From Streptomyces spongiae (GTDB lineage Bacteria; Actinomycetota; Actinomycetes; Streptomycetales; Streptomycetaceae), in contig NZ_VJZC01000021.1 in the NCBI RefSeq assembly GCF_009377185.1, positions 1 through 46,522 of the forward strand: DNA of 46,522 nt, read 5' to 3'. The notes under the pieces were generated by a model. It had not been told where the DNA came from, did no database searches, and saw only the letters and a program-made list of their open reading frames with translations. The position numbers and the translations under genes are program-made. Below, one piece after another: positions 7,648-15,095 of this stretch (positions are counted from its first letter, which is position 1; each line of letters starts with the position of its first letter).

Positions 7648-7842
7648 AGATGAACCAACGTAGGTGGTCGCGGCCGGGCGGGCCGTCGAACCGGACCGAC
7701 GTCGGTGCGAGAGCCGGGGATCCACGAGTAGGCGCTCGATGAGCACTCCGTCCCGGAGTCACTCGACGTGTTTGGCCGGGGCCTGCTCCGGACGCTTGCC
7801 ATGCCCCGGCGCATCGGCTGCGACACGCACTACGAGTACGAC
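7648..7842. other. Degenerate non-genic stretch
   Basis: No intact gene is found here. A plus-strand frame around 7738-7850 (DEHSVPESLDVFGRGLL, then MPRRIGCDTHYEYDLR) reads like protein but has no start with a ribosome site and runs into the end of the downstream methyltransferase gene. Together with the remnant at 7408-7647 this makes about 450 bp of apparent gene decay. Confidence 0.35.
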
Positions 7843-8709
7843 CTACGGCCTGTCCGAGGGGTTGGTCGGGCGGGCCGCCGTGACCAGCCATGACGTGCTG
7901 AGCAGGCGGACTGTGCCGTCCGGCGCCTCCTCGGCGCGGAGATGGTCCGTCAGGGTGCGGCGGGCGTGGGATCGCGTGGCCGTGTCCGCCTGCTCCATGA
8001 GGTGGCGGCCGGGGCCGGTGTCCAGCAGGAAGGCGGCCGCGTCCTCGGCTCCGTGCCCCCATGTCCCGTACGCCTGCCTCTGGTTGATGGTGATGCCGGT
8101 GAATCCGGCCGCGGTGAGTACTTCGCGGATGCGGTCCGGGGTGGCCAGGGAGAACATGCCGGGCAGCCCCGGCCGGCCGAAGTCGCCGACGGGCAGGAGG
8201 TCGCGCAGTGACGCCATCGCCGTAACCCAGCCGTTGAGCGTGGCGTCGGCCGGGCAGACGAACGCCAGGTGCCCGCCGGGCCGCAGTGCGCGGCCGACGT
8301 TGGCGAAGGCCGCGACCGGGTCGGCGAAGAACATCACCCCGTAGCGGCTGACCGCGGCGTCGAACGAGCCCTCCTCGAAGGGGTACACCTGGGTGTCGCC
8401 TTGCACGAAGGAGGCGTTCGTGATGCCTTCCCGCTCCGCGCGGGCCCGCGCCTCGGCCAGCATCGGGCCGGACAGGTCGAGGCCGAGCGCGTGGCCCCGG
8501 GGCGCTCTGAGCGCGGCGATGCGCGTGGTCTGGCCGGAGCCGCAGCCGAGGTCGAGGACCCGGTGGTCCCCGGTGATCCCGGCGGCATTGAGCAGTGGCT
8601 CGTTGAAGCCCTCGTTCACGGCGTTCCAGCGGTCCTGGTTACGGGCCCAGTGGGAGCCTTCCGGGCCGTTCCATGCCTGTGCCTGCTCGGTGTTGACAAC
8701 GTCCGGCAC
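7843..8709 (-). CDS. Class I SAM-dependent methyltransferase
   Basis: A 288-residue Rossmann-fold methyltransferase. Motif I is VLDLGCGSGQTTRIAA, followed by an acidic strand end LGLDLSGPML, a motif II region SFDAAVSRYGVMFF and a LRPGGHLAFVCPA strand. This is the UbiE/Methyltransf_11/25 type; the substrate is unknown. The GTG start at 8709 is preceded by AGGAGG with five bases of spacing. An upstream in-frame ATG (8745) lies inside the operator-like inverted repeat and lacks a ribosome site, so it is rejected. It is divergent from a TetR regulator, its likely repressor. Confidence 0.9.
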   Translation of the reverse strand: MPDVVNTEQAQAWNGPEGSHWARNQDRWNAVNEGFNEPLLNAAGITGDHRVLDLGCGSGQTTRIAALRAPRGHALGLDLSGPMLAEARARAEREGITNASFVQGDTQVYPFEEGSFDAAVSRYGVMFFADPVAAFANVGRALRPGGHLAFVCPADATLNGWVTAMASLRDLLPVGDFGRPGLPGMFSLATPDRIREVLTAAGFTGITINQRQAYGTWGHGAEDAAAFLLDTGPGRHLMEQADTATRSHARRTLTDHLRAEEAPDGTVRLLSTSWLVTAARPTNPSDRP

Positions 8710-8739
8710 GGGGGCCTCCTGTGGTGAACGACGGATGAT

Positions 8740-8772
8740 GGGCATGCGCCCAAACAGTATGGGCGAATGCCC
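8740..8772. promoter_or_regulatory. Inverted-repeat operator between methyltransferase and tetR-type gene
   Basis: The 13-bp arms GGGCATGCGCCCA (8740-8752) and TGGGCGAATGCCC (8760-8772) match at 12 of 13 positions and are separated by 7 bp. The repeat sits between the two divergent start codons, 30 bp from the methyltransferase start and 74 bp from the regulator start. This is the form and place expected for a TetR-family operator. Confidence 0.75.
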
Positions 8773-8846
8773 AAATCGGCAATCTCCGCTACGATCACGG
8801 GAGTTGTGCCCTTGAGGGCGGCGGCACCAGAACGGAAGTGAGGCCC

Positions 8847-9431
8847 ATGTCACCGCGCGGAGTGGCGACGCCGGACGTGCGCGAGCGGCTGTTCGCGGCG
8901 GCCGAGCGCGTCGTGGAGCGGGACGGGCCCGGCGCGCTCACCAGCCGGGCCGTCACCACTGAGGCGGGCTGCGCCAAGGGGCTGTTGCACGCGCACTTCG
9001 CGGGGCTCGACGAGTTCGTGGCCGAGCTCTGCCTCGACCGGTTCGCGCGGACGGCGGCGAAGGCACAGGCACTGTCGCAGCTCACAGGGCAGGGCACGGT
9101 GGCGCGGAACCTCAACACCGTCGCCCTCGCGCTGCTCGACTCCGCCGGCCCCGCTCTCTCGGGCCTGGCCATGAGCCGACCCGCCACCACCCGGCTGGTC
9201 CGCGAGGCGCTGGAAGGCGGGGCGTCCGGCCTCACCGCGATCGAGGAGGCCGTCGCCACCTATCTATCGGCCGAACAGCGGCTCGGCCGGGTGGCGGAGA
9301 CCGTCGACCCGAGCACCGCGGCCCTCGCCATCGTCGGCACCGCACACCACCTCCTGATGACCAGCTGGCCGGGCACACCCGACCCACGGCCCCGCATGAC
9401 ACGCCTGGTGGCCACGCTGGTGGGCGGCTGA
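8847..9431 (+). CDS. TetR/AcrR-family transcriptional regulator
   Basis: A 194-residue TetR protein. The N-terminal helix-turn-helix spans about residues 10-55: RERLFAAAERVVERDGPGAL, then TSRAVTTEAGCAKGLLHAHF as the turn and recognition helix, then the FAGLDEFV helix. The C-terminal ligand domain is variable, so the ligand cannot be guessed. ATG 8847 is chosen with GGAAG at 8834-8838 as ribosome site; an in-frame GTG at 8838 overlaps that site. It probably controls itself and the divergent methyltransferase through the inverted repeat at 8740-8772. Confidence 0.9.
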   Translation: MSPRGVATPDVRERLFAAAERVVERDGPGALTSRAVTTEAGCAKGLLHAHFAGLDEFVAELCLDRFARTAAKAQALSQLTGQGTVARNLNTVALALLDSAGPALSGLAMSRPATTRLVREALEGGASGLTAIEEAVATYLSAEQRLGRVAETVDPSTAALAIVGTAHHLLMTSWPGTPDPRPRMTRLVATLVGG

Positions 9432-9461
9432 CAAGCCCTGCCAACAGCAGCTGACATGCGG

Positions 9462-9489
9462 CTGTCGGCTGACTGCTGTCGGCTGACTG
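9462..9489. repeat. 14-bp perfect tandem duplication
   Basis: CTGTCGGCTGACTG occurs at 9462-9475 and immediately again at 9476-9489, just downstream of the tetR-type gene and 16 bp before a transposase remnant. It may mark a past insertion or slippage event. Confidence 0.9.
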
Positions 9490-9504
9490 CTCATTGGTCT
9501 CGTC

Positions 9505-9605
9505 GTGAGTAAGAGACCGCCGCGGCCGTGGATCGTGCGGATGAACTGTGGTCGCTCTTCGAGAACGCCTGCGCCAAGCGGGCCCGACCGGTCAGCCGAG
9601 CGTGA
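9505..9605 (+). pseudogene. IS5-family transposase N-terminal remnant, frameshifted
   Basis: From GTG 9505 the frame gives VSKRPPRPWIV. After a 2-base shift the next frame (from 9540) gives DELWSLFE, and together they resemble the usual opening of actinobacterial IS5-type transposases. The frame ends at a TGA (9603-9605), and its end overlaps the end of the M24 peptidase gene on the other strand. Only about 30 residues remain, so the identification rests on a short match. Confidence 0.5.
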
Positions 9606-10284
9606 GCAGTTCCTCGTAGAAGCCGCCGAAACCGTGGTCGCGATCAACGAGGTGGATCTCCAGAATCCAGTGGCAGCGCAGCCCGGCCTTGTCGGTGCGG
9701 CGCATAGGGGTGTCGTTCGCGGGCGCGATGTACGACTCCACATCCGCGCCGTCGATCCACTCGTGCGGGAACTCCCCCACCAGGTGTCCGGCATGCCAGC
9801 CGCCCAGTTCCCACCCGGCCTCGGCGGCCAACCGCTCGACCTCGGCGTACAACTGCTTCCCGGTGATGTCGGCGTCGCTCGCGAAGAACCGCTTGGCGGC
9901 CGCGAAAATCCTCGGCAGGTCCTCCCGCAGCCGGTGCTTGACCGGGTCGTCGCCGAGGACGAAGGTCCGGCCGAAGTCGGCCTCGTACTCCTCGAAGATC
10001 GGCCCGAAGTCGGCGAAGACGATGTCGTCGGCGTCGATCACGCGGTCCAGCGGGTTCTCCCGGTACGGCATCAGCGTGTTCGGTCCCGACCGTACGATCC
10101 GCTTGTGCCAGTGACGGGTCGTGCCGAACAGTTCGTTGGCCAGATCACGGACACGGTCGCTGACCGCCCGCTCCCCCTCGCCCGGCGCGACGAGCCCGCG
10201 CTCCTCGATCTCCGCGAAGAGCCGCTCGGCCTTCGCCTGAGCCTCCAGCAGCCGTGCAGCACGCGTGGGTTCGTCATCCGCCAT
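9592..10284 (-). CDS. M24-family metallopeptidase
   Basis: A 230-residue protein of the pita-bread (M24, aminopeptidase P/methionine aminopeptidase) fold without the N-terminal creatinase domain. Candidate metal ligands are visible in order: IVFADFG and YEADFGRTF (two Asp), GHLVGEF (His), HWILEIHL (Glu) and a final FYEELLTLG (Glu). Similar Streptomyces proteins are usually annotated as M24 or Xaa-Pro peptidases; the substrate is unknown. The ATG at 10284 is where M24 homology begins. The frame continues upstream without a stop into a glutamine-amidotransferase remnant, so an automated call would fuse the two. Confidence 0.82.
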   Translation of the reverse strand: MADDEPTRAARLLEAQAKAERLFAEIEERGLVAPGEGERAVSDRVRDLANELFGTTRHWHKRIVRSGPNTLMPYRENPLDRVIDADDIVFADFGPIFEEYEADFGRTFVLGDDPVKHRLREDLPRIFAAAKRFFASDADITGKQLYAEVERLAAEAGWELGGWHAGHLVGEFPHEWIDGADVESYIAPANDTPMRRTDKAGLRCHWILEIHLVDRDHGFGGFYEELLTLG

Positions 10285-10320
10285 GAGCCCGAAAATAGGC
10301 TGCTTGATCCTTTCTCGGCA

Positions 10321-10592
10321 ACCAAATACGACGGGCACCTCGGCCTCCAGTGCCGCACGCAGCAGGGTCAGCTCCGCCGTACGTCCGGGTAAGTCCTCGT
10401 ACGCCGTCGCGGGCCCGCCCACCACCACCAGCGCCGCGGCGCCGCCCAGCGAGTCGGGCACGGGTCCCCCGCCCAGGTCCGGCACACCCGCACTGCCGGC
10501 CCGGCCGCCTCCAGCGCCGTGCCGATGGCGTACGGGCCTTCCTGCGGCATGTGCTCGACGACCAGGACGTCCGCCACCGGGACGGGGCTCAC
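10321..10592 (-). pseudogene. Type 1 glutamine amidotransferase, frameshifted and truncated remnant
   Basis: From GTG 10592 (ribosome site GAGAGGAG, four bases upstream) the frame reads VADVLVVEHMPQEGPYAIG and RVCRTWAGDP, a typical class I glutamine-amidotransferase N-terminus. One base is missing after the DP, and the family sequence continues in the next frame (VPDSLGG, ALVVVGGPATAYEDL, ELTLLRAALEAEVPVVFG). It stops being amidotransferase-like at about 10321, just before the catalytic-Cys strand. All catalytic residues are therefore gone. The second frame is open through the M24 start, giving a false fusion. It contains a TTA codon. Confidence 0.75.
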
Positions 10593-10623
10593 CGTGCTCC
10601 TCTCATCAGGGGCATGAATCGGA

Positions 10624-11106
10624 TCACCAGGACGCGGGGTATCCGCCGTCCACGCGTATGGCGTTGATCCCGCTGATGTGCCGGGCCCCGCAACGGTCCT
10701 GCGGCAGCACCAGCTGCGGGCCGGCCCGGTCGAGCGGGTTGTCGTCGATGGTGACCGCCAGCAGGACGGGAGCGCGCCCGAAGTCGGGGTCGATCTCCGC
10801 CCACGACAGCAGGGCGTGATGGCCGTCGGCGCCGCGCACGGCGATGAGGAAGCGCAGGCGGTCCTTGCGCCGGGCGGGGTCGAAGCCCGGACCCGCATCC
10901 AGGAGCACGTCGTGCAGGAGCGGTCCGGTGAACCGGTGGTGCTGGATGCCGCTGGTGGCGCACTCGAAGCTGACCGCCGCCTCGTGCTGGGGCCAGGCCG
11001 GCAGATCGGCCACGCTCAGCCGGGACGGCCGCGCCAGATCACCGGCGAGAACGACTTCCGCCATCGGAACGGCGGCCGTACCGGCGGCTGCGAGGGACTG
11101 ACTCAC
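10624..11106 (-). CDS. Molybdopterin-dependent oxidoreductase domain protein (sulfite-oxidase-type fold)
   Basis: A 160-residue protein corresponding to a short form of the oxidoreductase molybdopterin-binding domain (PF00174). The segment SFECATSGIQHHRFTGPLLHDVL, written here in parts as SFECATSG and QHHRFTGPLL, carries the Cys in the position of the Mo-ligand loop. The later PLDRAGPQLVLPQD and HISGINAIRV match the end of the fold. No secretion signal is seen. The GTG start at 11106 is preceded by GGGAGG with eight bases of spacing. It is divergent from the molybdate regulator/modABC set, which supports a molybdenum function. The reaction is unknown, and a purely molybdopterin- or molybdate-binding role is possible. 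Confidence 0.78.
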   Translation of the reverse strand: MSQSLAAAGTAAVPMAEVVLAGDLARPSRLSVADLPAWPQHEAAVSFECATSGIQHHRFTGPLLHDVLLDAGPGFDPARRKDRLRFLIAVRGADGHHALLSWAEIDPDFGRAPVLLAVTIDDNPLDRAGPQLVLPQDRCGARHISGINAIRVDGGYPASW

Positions 11107-11190
11107 GGGCACCACCTCCCGAATGACGGTACCCGAGCACACCACCCGTACAAACGCACATACCAACCCTAGGGACCGTGGGCCCGACTC

Positions 11191-11236
11191 ATGCAATGAG
11201 ATTGGGACCTTTGACCTTGCATCTGCGGCATATGAT
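11191..11236 (+). promoter_or_regulatory. Promoter with flanking inverted repeat; likely leaderless start
   Basis: TTGACC (11211-11216) and TATGAT (11231-11236) form a -35/-10 pair with a short 14-bp spacer. The ATG of the downstream regulator begins seven bases after the -10, so the transcript probably starts at or next to the ATG and has no leader. ATGCAA (11191-11196) and TTGCAT (11217-11222) form an inverted repeat flanking the -35, a possible operator for the regulator itself. Confidence 0.5.
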
Positions 11237-11242
11237 CGATGT

Positions 11243-11629
11243 ATGCGCACCTACCGGATCGGAGACGCGGCAGCCTTGCTCGGCGTCAGCGTCGACACCG
11301 TGAGGCGACTTGTCGACGGCGGCGAACTCGCCGCCGAACGCGACGAGCAGGGCCGCCGGACCATCCCGGGTCCGGCCCTCGCGGCCTACGCCCGGCAGGT
11401 GCACCGCACGGAGCGGGAGAACACCGGCTCCTCAGCCCGCAACCACCTCTCCGGCATCGTCACCGACGTGATCCTCGGGGACGTCTCCGCGCAGGTGGAG
11501 ATCCAGGCCAGACCGTTCCGGGTGGTGTCCCTGGTCAGCCGGGAGTCGGCTGAGGAACTGAAGCTGGAGCCCGGGGCTCCGGCCGTCGCGGTGATCAAGT
11601 CGACCAATGCGGTCGTCGAGAGACCCTGA
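11243..11629 (+). CDS. HTH-MOP molybdate-responsive regulator (ModE-like)
   Basis: A 128-residue two-domain protein. Residues 1-55 are an excisionase/MerR-type helix-turn-helix (YRIGDAAALLGVSVDTVRRL, then GGELAAERDEQGRRTI). Residues about 65-128 are a single MOP/TOBE molybdate-binding domain (NHLSGIVTDVILGDVSAQVE, then EELKLEPGAPAVAVIKSTNA). It thus resembles ModE in function but with a different DNA-binding module. It lies 37 bp upstream of modA and is very likely the molybdate sensor for modABC. There is no Shine-Dalgarno; the promoter position implies a leaderless mRNA starting at ATG 11243. Confidence 0.88.
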   Translation: MRTYRIGDAAALLGVSVDTVRRLVDGGELAAERDEQGRRTIPGPALAAYARQVHRTERENTGSSARNHLSGIVTDVILGDVSAQVEIQARPFRVVSLVSRESAEELKLEPGAPAVAVIKSTNAVVERP

Positions 11630-11666
11630 GCAGAGATTCACCACATTCGTGACAAGGAGTAGATCC

Positions 11667-12491
11667 GTGATGACCCGTTCCGCGCGCCGGACCCGCCGGA
11701 CCTTGCAGGTGACCGGGGCCGGCGTCGCCGCGCTGCTGGCCCTGAGCGCCTGCTCCTCCTCCGACTCGGACTCCGCCGGGTCGGAGGGTTCCTCCGCGTC
11801 CTCGTCCCCGAAGCTGTCCGGCACGGTGACGGTCTTCGCCGCCGCCTCGCTCAAGGAGAGCTTCACGACCCTGGGCAAGGAGTTCGAGAAGGCCCACCCG
11901 GGCACGAAGGTCACCTTCAGCTTCGGCGGCAGCGACGCCCTCGCCGCGAGCATCACCGGCGGCGCCCCGGCCGACGTCTTCGCCTCGGCCAGCCCCAAGA
12001 CCATGGCGATCGTGACCGACGCGAAGGACAACGCCACCGAGCCGGTCACCTTCGTCCGCAACCAGTTGGAGATCGCCACCCTGCCGGGCAACCCCGACAA
12101 GGTCTCCTCCCTGAAGGACCTCACCAACCCGGATCTCAAGGTCGTGCTCTGCGACAAGGCGGTGCCCTGCGGAGCCGCGGCCCAGAAGGCGTTGGACGCG
12201 AGCAAACTGAAGCTCACCCCGGTCTCCTACGAGGAGGACGTCAAGAGCGCCCTGAACAAGGTGGTGCTGAAGGAGGCCGACGCCGCCGTCGTCTACAAGA
12301 CCGATGTGAAGGCCGCGGGTGACAAGGTGGAGGGCGTGGAGTTCCCCGAGTCCGCCGACGCCATCAACGACTACCCGATCGCCCTGCTCAAGGACGCCCC
12401 CAACGCGGCCGCGGCCAAGGCGTTCATCGCCCTGGTGCAGTCCGCCGAGGGCCAGAAGGTCCTGACCGAGGCCGGGTTCCTCAAGCCGTGA
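11667..12491 (+). CDS. modA: Molybdate ABC transporter substrate-binding lipoprotein ModA
   Basis: A 274-residue extracytoplasmic molybdate-binding protein. It has a twin-Arg/Arg-rich N-terminus, a hydrophobic helix and the lipobox LSAC with the lipidated Cys about residue 29, followed by a Ser-rich linker. The mature protein opens with TVTVFAAASLKESFTTLGKE, the ModA hallmark, and later has GAPADVFASASPKTM and the oxyanion-site region AAVVYKTDV. GTG 11667 is preceded by AAGGAG (11654-11659), seven bases away; ATG 11670 is an alternative. The stop overlaps modB (GTGA), indicating an operon with modB and modC. Confidence 0.96.
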   Translation: MMTRSARRTRRTLQVTGAGVAALLALSACSSSDSDSAGSEGSSASSSPKLSGTVTVFAAASLKESFTTLGKEFEKAHPGTKVTFSFGGSDALAASITGGAPADVFASASPKTMAIVTDAKDNATEPVTFVRNQLEIATLPGNPDKVSSLKDLTNPDLKVVLCDKAVPCGAAAQKALDASKLKLTPVSYEEDVKSALNKVVLKEADAAVVYKTDVKAAGDKVEGVEFPESADAINDYPIALLKDAPNAAAAKAFIALVQSAEGQKVLTEAGFLKP

Positions 12492-13345
12492 CCGACGTGG
12501 ACAAGTCCGGTGCCGCGGCCGACACCCTGACGGGCGGCCCGCGGCGTCGGCGCGGCCCGGCACGTCTCCGAGGAGTGCCGCTCCCGCTGCTCGTGCCCGG
12601 TCTGGTGGGGCTGGCGTTCCTGGTGCTGCCGCTGATCGCGCTGCTCGTCCGCGCTCCCTGGCGCAGCCTGCCGGACCTGCTGACCAGCACGGAAGTGTGG
12701 CAGGCGCTCCAGCTGTCCCTGGTCTGCGCCACGGCGGCCACCGTCGTGAGCCTGGTCCTGGGCGTGCCCCTGGCCTGGCTGCTCGCCCGGGCCGACTTCC
12801 CCGGGCGCGGCTTCCTCCGAGCTCTGGTGACCCTGCCGCTCGTGCTGCCCCCGGTGGTCGGGGGTGTGGCGCTGCTGATGGCACTCGGCCGCAACGGGGT
12901 CGTCGGGAAGTGGCTGGACGCGTGGTTCGGGGTCACCCTGCCCTTCACCACGGCGGGTGTCGTGGTCGCCGAGGCGTTCGTGGCGATGCCGTTCCTCGTC
13001 ATCAGCGTCGAGGGCACGCTGCGGGCCGCCGATCCGCGCTACGAGGAGGCCGCCACGACGCTGGGTGCCTCCCGCTTCACCGCGTTCCGCCGGGTCACGC
13101 TGCCGCTGATCGCACCTGGGATCGCCGCGGGCGCGGTGCTCGCCTGGGCACGGGCGCTGGGCGAGTTCGGCGCGACGATCACCTTCGCGGGCAACTTCCC
13201 CGGCCGTACGCAGACCATGCCGCTCGCCGTCTACCTGGCTTTGCAGAGTGACCCGGAGGCGGCGATCGCCCTCAGCCTGGTCCTTCTGGCCGTGTCGATC
13301 GCGGTCCTCGCGGGACTGCGCGACCGCTGGATGACCGCCTCATGA
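12488..13345 (+). CDS. modB: Molybdate ABC transporter permease ModB
   Basis: A 285-residue inner-membrane permease. About six hydrophobic segments are visible. The cytoplasmic EAA loop that contacts ModC is present as EAATTLGASRFTAFRRVTLP (about residues 183-202). A short Arg-rich cytoplasmic tail precedes the first helix. The GTG start overlaps the modA stop and its own stop overlaps the modC ATG, so the three transporter parts are translationally coupled. Confidence 0.96.
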   Translation: MTDVDKSGAAADTLTGGPRRRRGPARLRGVPLPLLVPGLVGLAFLVLPLIALLVRAPWRSLPDLLTSTEVWQALQLSLVCATAATVVSLVLGVPLAWLLARADFPGRGFLRALVTLPLVLPPVVGGVALLMALGRNGVVGKWLDAWFGVTLPFTTAGVVVAEAFVAMPFLVISVEGTLRAADPRYEEAATTLGASRFTAFRRVTLPLIAPGIAAGAVLAWARALGEFGATITFAGNFPGRTQTMPLAVYLALQSDPEAAIALSLVLLAVSIAVLAGLRDRWMTAS

Positions 13346-14436
13346 CCCAGATCGAGAAGACCGCACACGACGACGGCGCTGCGCCGACTCCCACTGGCGA
13401 GGGGCTGGATGCGCGTCTCGTGGTCCAGCGGGGCCGTTTCCGTCTCGACGCCACATTGAAGGCCGCCCCCGGTGACGTCGTCGCCCTGCTCGGCCCCAAC
13501 GGCGCCGGAAAGACCACGGCCCTACGCGCGCTGGCCGGTCTGATTCCCCTCACGGAGGGGCACCTGCGGCTCGACGGCGACTCGCTGGAGGGTATGCCGC
13601 CCGAGGCACGCCCGGTCGGCGTCGTCTTCCAGGACTACCTGCTCTTCCCCCACCTGACAGCCCTGGACAACGTCGCCTTCGGCCCCCGCTGCCACGGCGC
13701 CACCAAAGCGGAGTCGCGTGCGCAGGCCACCGAGTGGCTGGAGCGGATGGGGCTCGCCGAGCACGCCGGCGCCAAGCCCCGCCGCCTCTCCGGCGGCCAG
13801 GCCCAGCGCGTCGCCCTCGCCCGCGCCCTGGCCACCCACCCCCGGCTGCTGCTCCTCGACGAACCCCTCGCCGCGCTCGACGCCCGTACCCGCCTCGACG
13901 TCCGCGCCCAACTCCGGCGCCACCTAGCCGACTTCGAGGCCGTCGCCGTACTCGTCACCCACGACCCGCTTGACGCCATGGTCCTGGCCGACCGCCTGAT
14001 CGTCATCGAGGAGGGGCGCGTGGTGCAGGAAGGCACCCCGGGCGACATCGCCCGCCACCCGCGTACGGACTACATCGCCCACCTCGTCGGCCTGAACCTC
14101 TACCCGGGCCAGGCCGAAGGGCACACGGTACGACTCGATGCCGGGCCCGCGATCACGACCGCCGAGGAGCTCACCGGGCCGGTCTTCGTCACCTTCCCAC
14201 CGAGCGCCGTCACTCTCCACCGCGACCGCCCCACAGGCGCCAGCGCACGCAACCTCTGGCACTGCGAGGTCGCCGGCCTGGAGACTCACGGCGACCAGAT
14301 CCGCGCCGCCCTCACCGGCGAACTCCCCCTCACCGCCGACCTCACCACGATCGCCGCCGCTGAACTCGGCCTCCATCCCGGCGCGGCGGTCTGGGCCACG
14401 GTCAAGGCGGCACAGACCCACGCCTACCCGGCCTGA
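13342..14436 (+). CDS. modC: Molybdate ABC transporter ATP-binding protein ModC
   Basis: A 364-residue ATPase. Walker A GPNGAGKTT is at residues 51-59, the Q-loop is VFQDYLLFPHL, the signature is LSGGQAQR (about 153), Walker B is LLLLDEPLAALD and the switch His is in VTHD. The last 90 residues form a MOP/TOBE molybdate-binding domain ending in LGLHPGAAVWATVKAAQTH, which allows trans-inhibition by molybdate as known for some ModC. The N-terminal extension of about 20 residues is unusual but harmless. It is the last gene of the modABC operon. Confidence 0.96.
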   Translation: MTQIEKTAHDDGAAPTPTGEGLDARLVVQRGRFRLDATLKAAPGDVVALLGPNGAGKTTALRALAGLIPLTEGHLRLDGDSLEGMPPEARPVGVVFQDYLLFPHLTALDNVAFGPRCHGATKAESRAQATEWLERMGLAEHAGAKPRRLSGGQAQRVALARALATHPRLLLLDEPLAALDARTRLDVRAQLRRHLADFEAVAVLVTHDPLDAMVLADRLIVIEEGRVVQEGTPGDIARHPRTDYIAHLVGLNLYPGQAEGHTVRLDAGPAITTAEELTGPVFVTFPPSAVTLHRDRPTGASARNLWHCEVAGLETHGDQIRAALTGELPLTADLTTIAAAELGLHPGAAVWATVKAAQTHAYPA

Positions 14437-14603
14437 CACACAGCAGGAACGGGGACACAGGCCCCCACGACGTGCAAGACCCTGCCCGTCCGCCCCCTGG
14501 CAGATGCGAGCAGCAGCCTGCCACGCGCGCCGGACCCGACTAGCGTGATCCCCACAGAAGGAAGCAATACCGGCAGACCATCCCTCCCCCGTGAGGTGTT
14601 CTC
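14437..14603 (+). promoter_or_regulatory. Intergenic region with probable own promoter for the di-MOP gene
   Basis: The 167-bp gap separates modC from the next gene. A TAGCGT hexamer (about 14540) is a plausible -10 of the Streptomyces type, and GTGAGGTG (about 14591-14598) is a ribosome site. A short inverted repeat TGGCAG/CTGCCA lies upstream. I found no clear terminator hairpin, so read-through from modC remains possible. Confidence 0.35.
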
Positions 14604-15023
14604 ATGAGCCTGAGCATCCGCAACCAGCTCCCCGGCACCGTCACCGCCATCACCACTGGTGAGGCCATGGCCGCGGTCAAGATCCGCCTCGACGGTGGCC
14701 AGGACCTCACCTCGGCGATCACCGCGGAGGCAGTCGAGGAACTCGGCCTCGCCGCGGGTTCCGCCGTGAACGCCCTGGTCAAGTCCACGGAGGTCTCCCT
14801 CGCCACCGGCGCGGTGGAGGGCCTGTCCATCCGCAACCGGCTGCCGGGCACGGTGGCCGCAATCGCTGCCGGAGCCGCGATGGCCTCCGTCAAGGTCACC
14901 GTCGAGGGTGGGGAGCTGACCGCCGCCATCACCAAGGACGCCGTCAGCGATCTCGACCTGACCGCCGGCTCCGACGTCACCGCACTGATCAAGTCGACCG
15001 AGGTCTCCCTCGCCACCGCGTGA
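14604..15023 (+). CDS. Di-MOP molybdate-binding protein (molbindin)
   Basis: A 139-residue protein made of two tandem MOP domains. The first (1-68) begins LSIRNQLPGTVTAITTGEAM and ends AGSAVNALVKSTEVSLAT. The second (about 72-139) begins LSIRNRLPGTVAAIAAGAAM and ends AGSDVTALIKSTEVSLAT. The two halves are strongly similar, pointing to an internal duplication. There is no DNA-binding or other domain. Di-MOP molbindins store or buffer molybdate in the cytoplasm. With the HTH-MOP regulator and the MOP tail of ModC, the locus has four MOP domains in total. Confidence 0.93.
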   Translation: MSLSIRNQLPGTVTAITTGEAMAAVKIRLDGGQDLTSAITAEAVEELGLAAGSAVNALVKSTEVSLATGAVEGLSIRNRLPGTVAAIAAGAAMASVKVTVEGGELTAAITKDAVSDLDLTAGSDVTALIKSTEVSLATA

Positions 15024-15095
15024 CCCGGCCCCGGCACCCGCCACGGCCGCCGCGTGAGCGGATGGCCCCTCGCGTGTACCCCGTCCGGGCTTCGG

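Noticed and set aside
10285..10485. Single fused amidotransferase-M24 peptidase protein
   Set aside because: The upstream part begins in mid-domain after a frameshift, and the M24 family begins at ATG 10284; the fusion is an artefact of an open frame.
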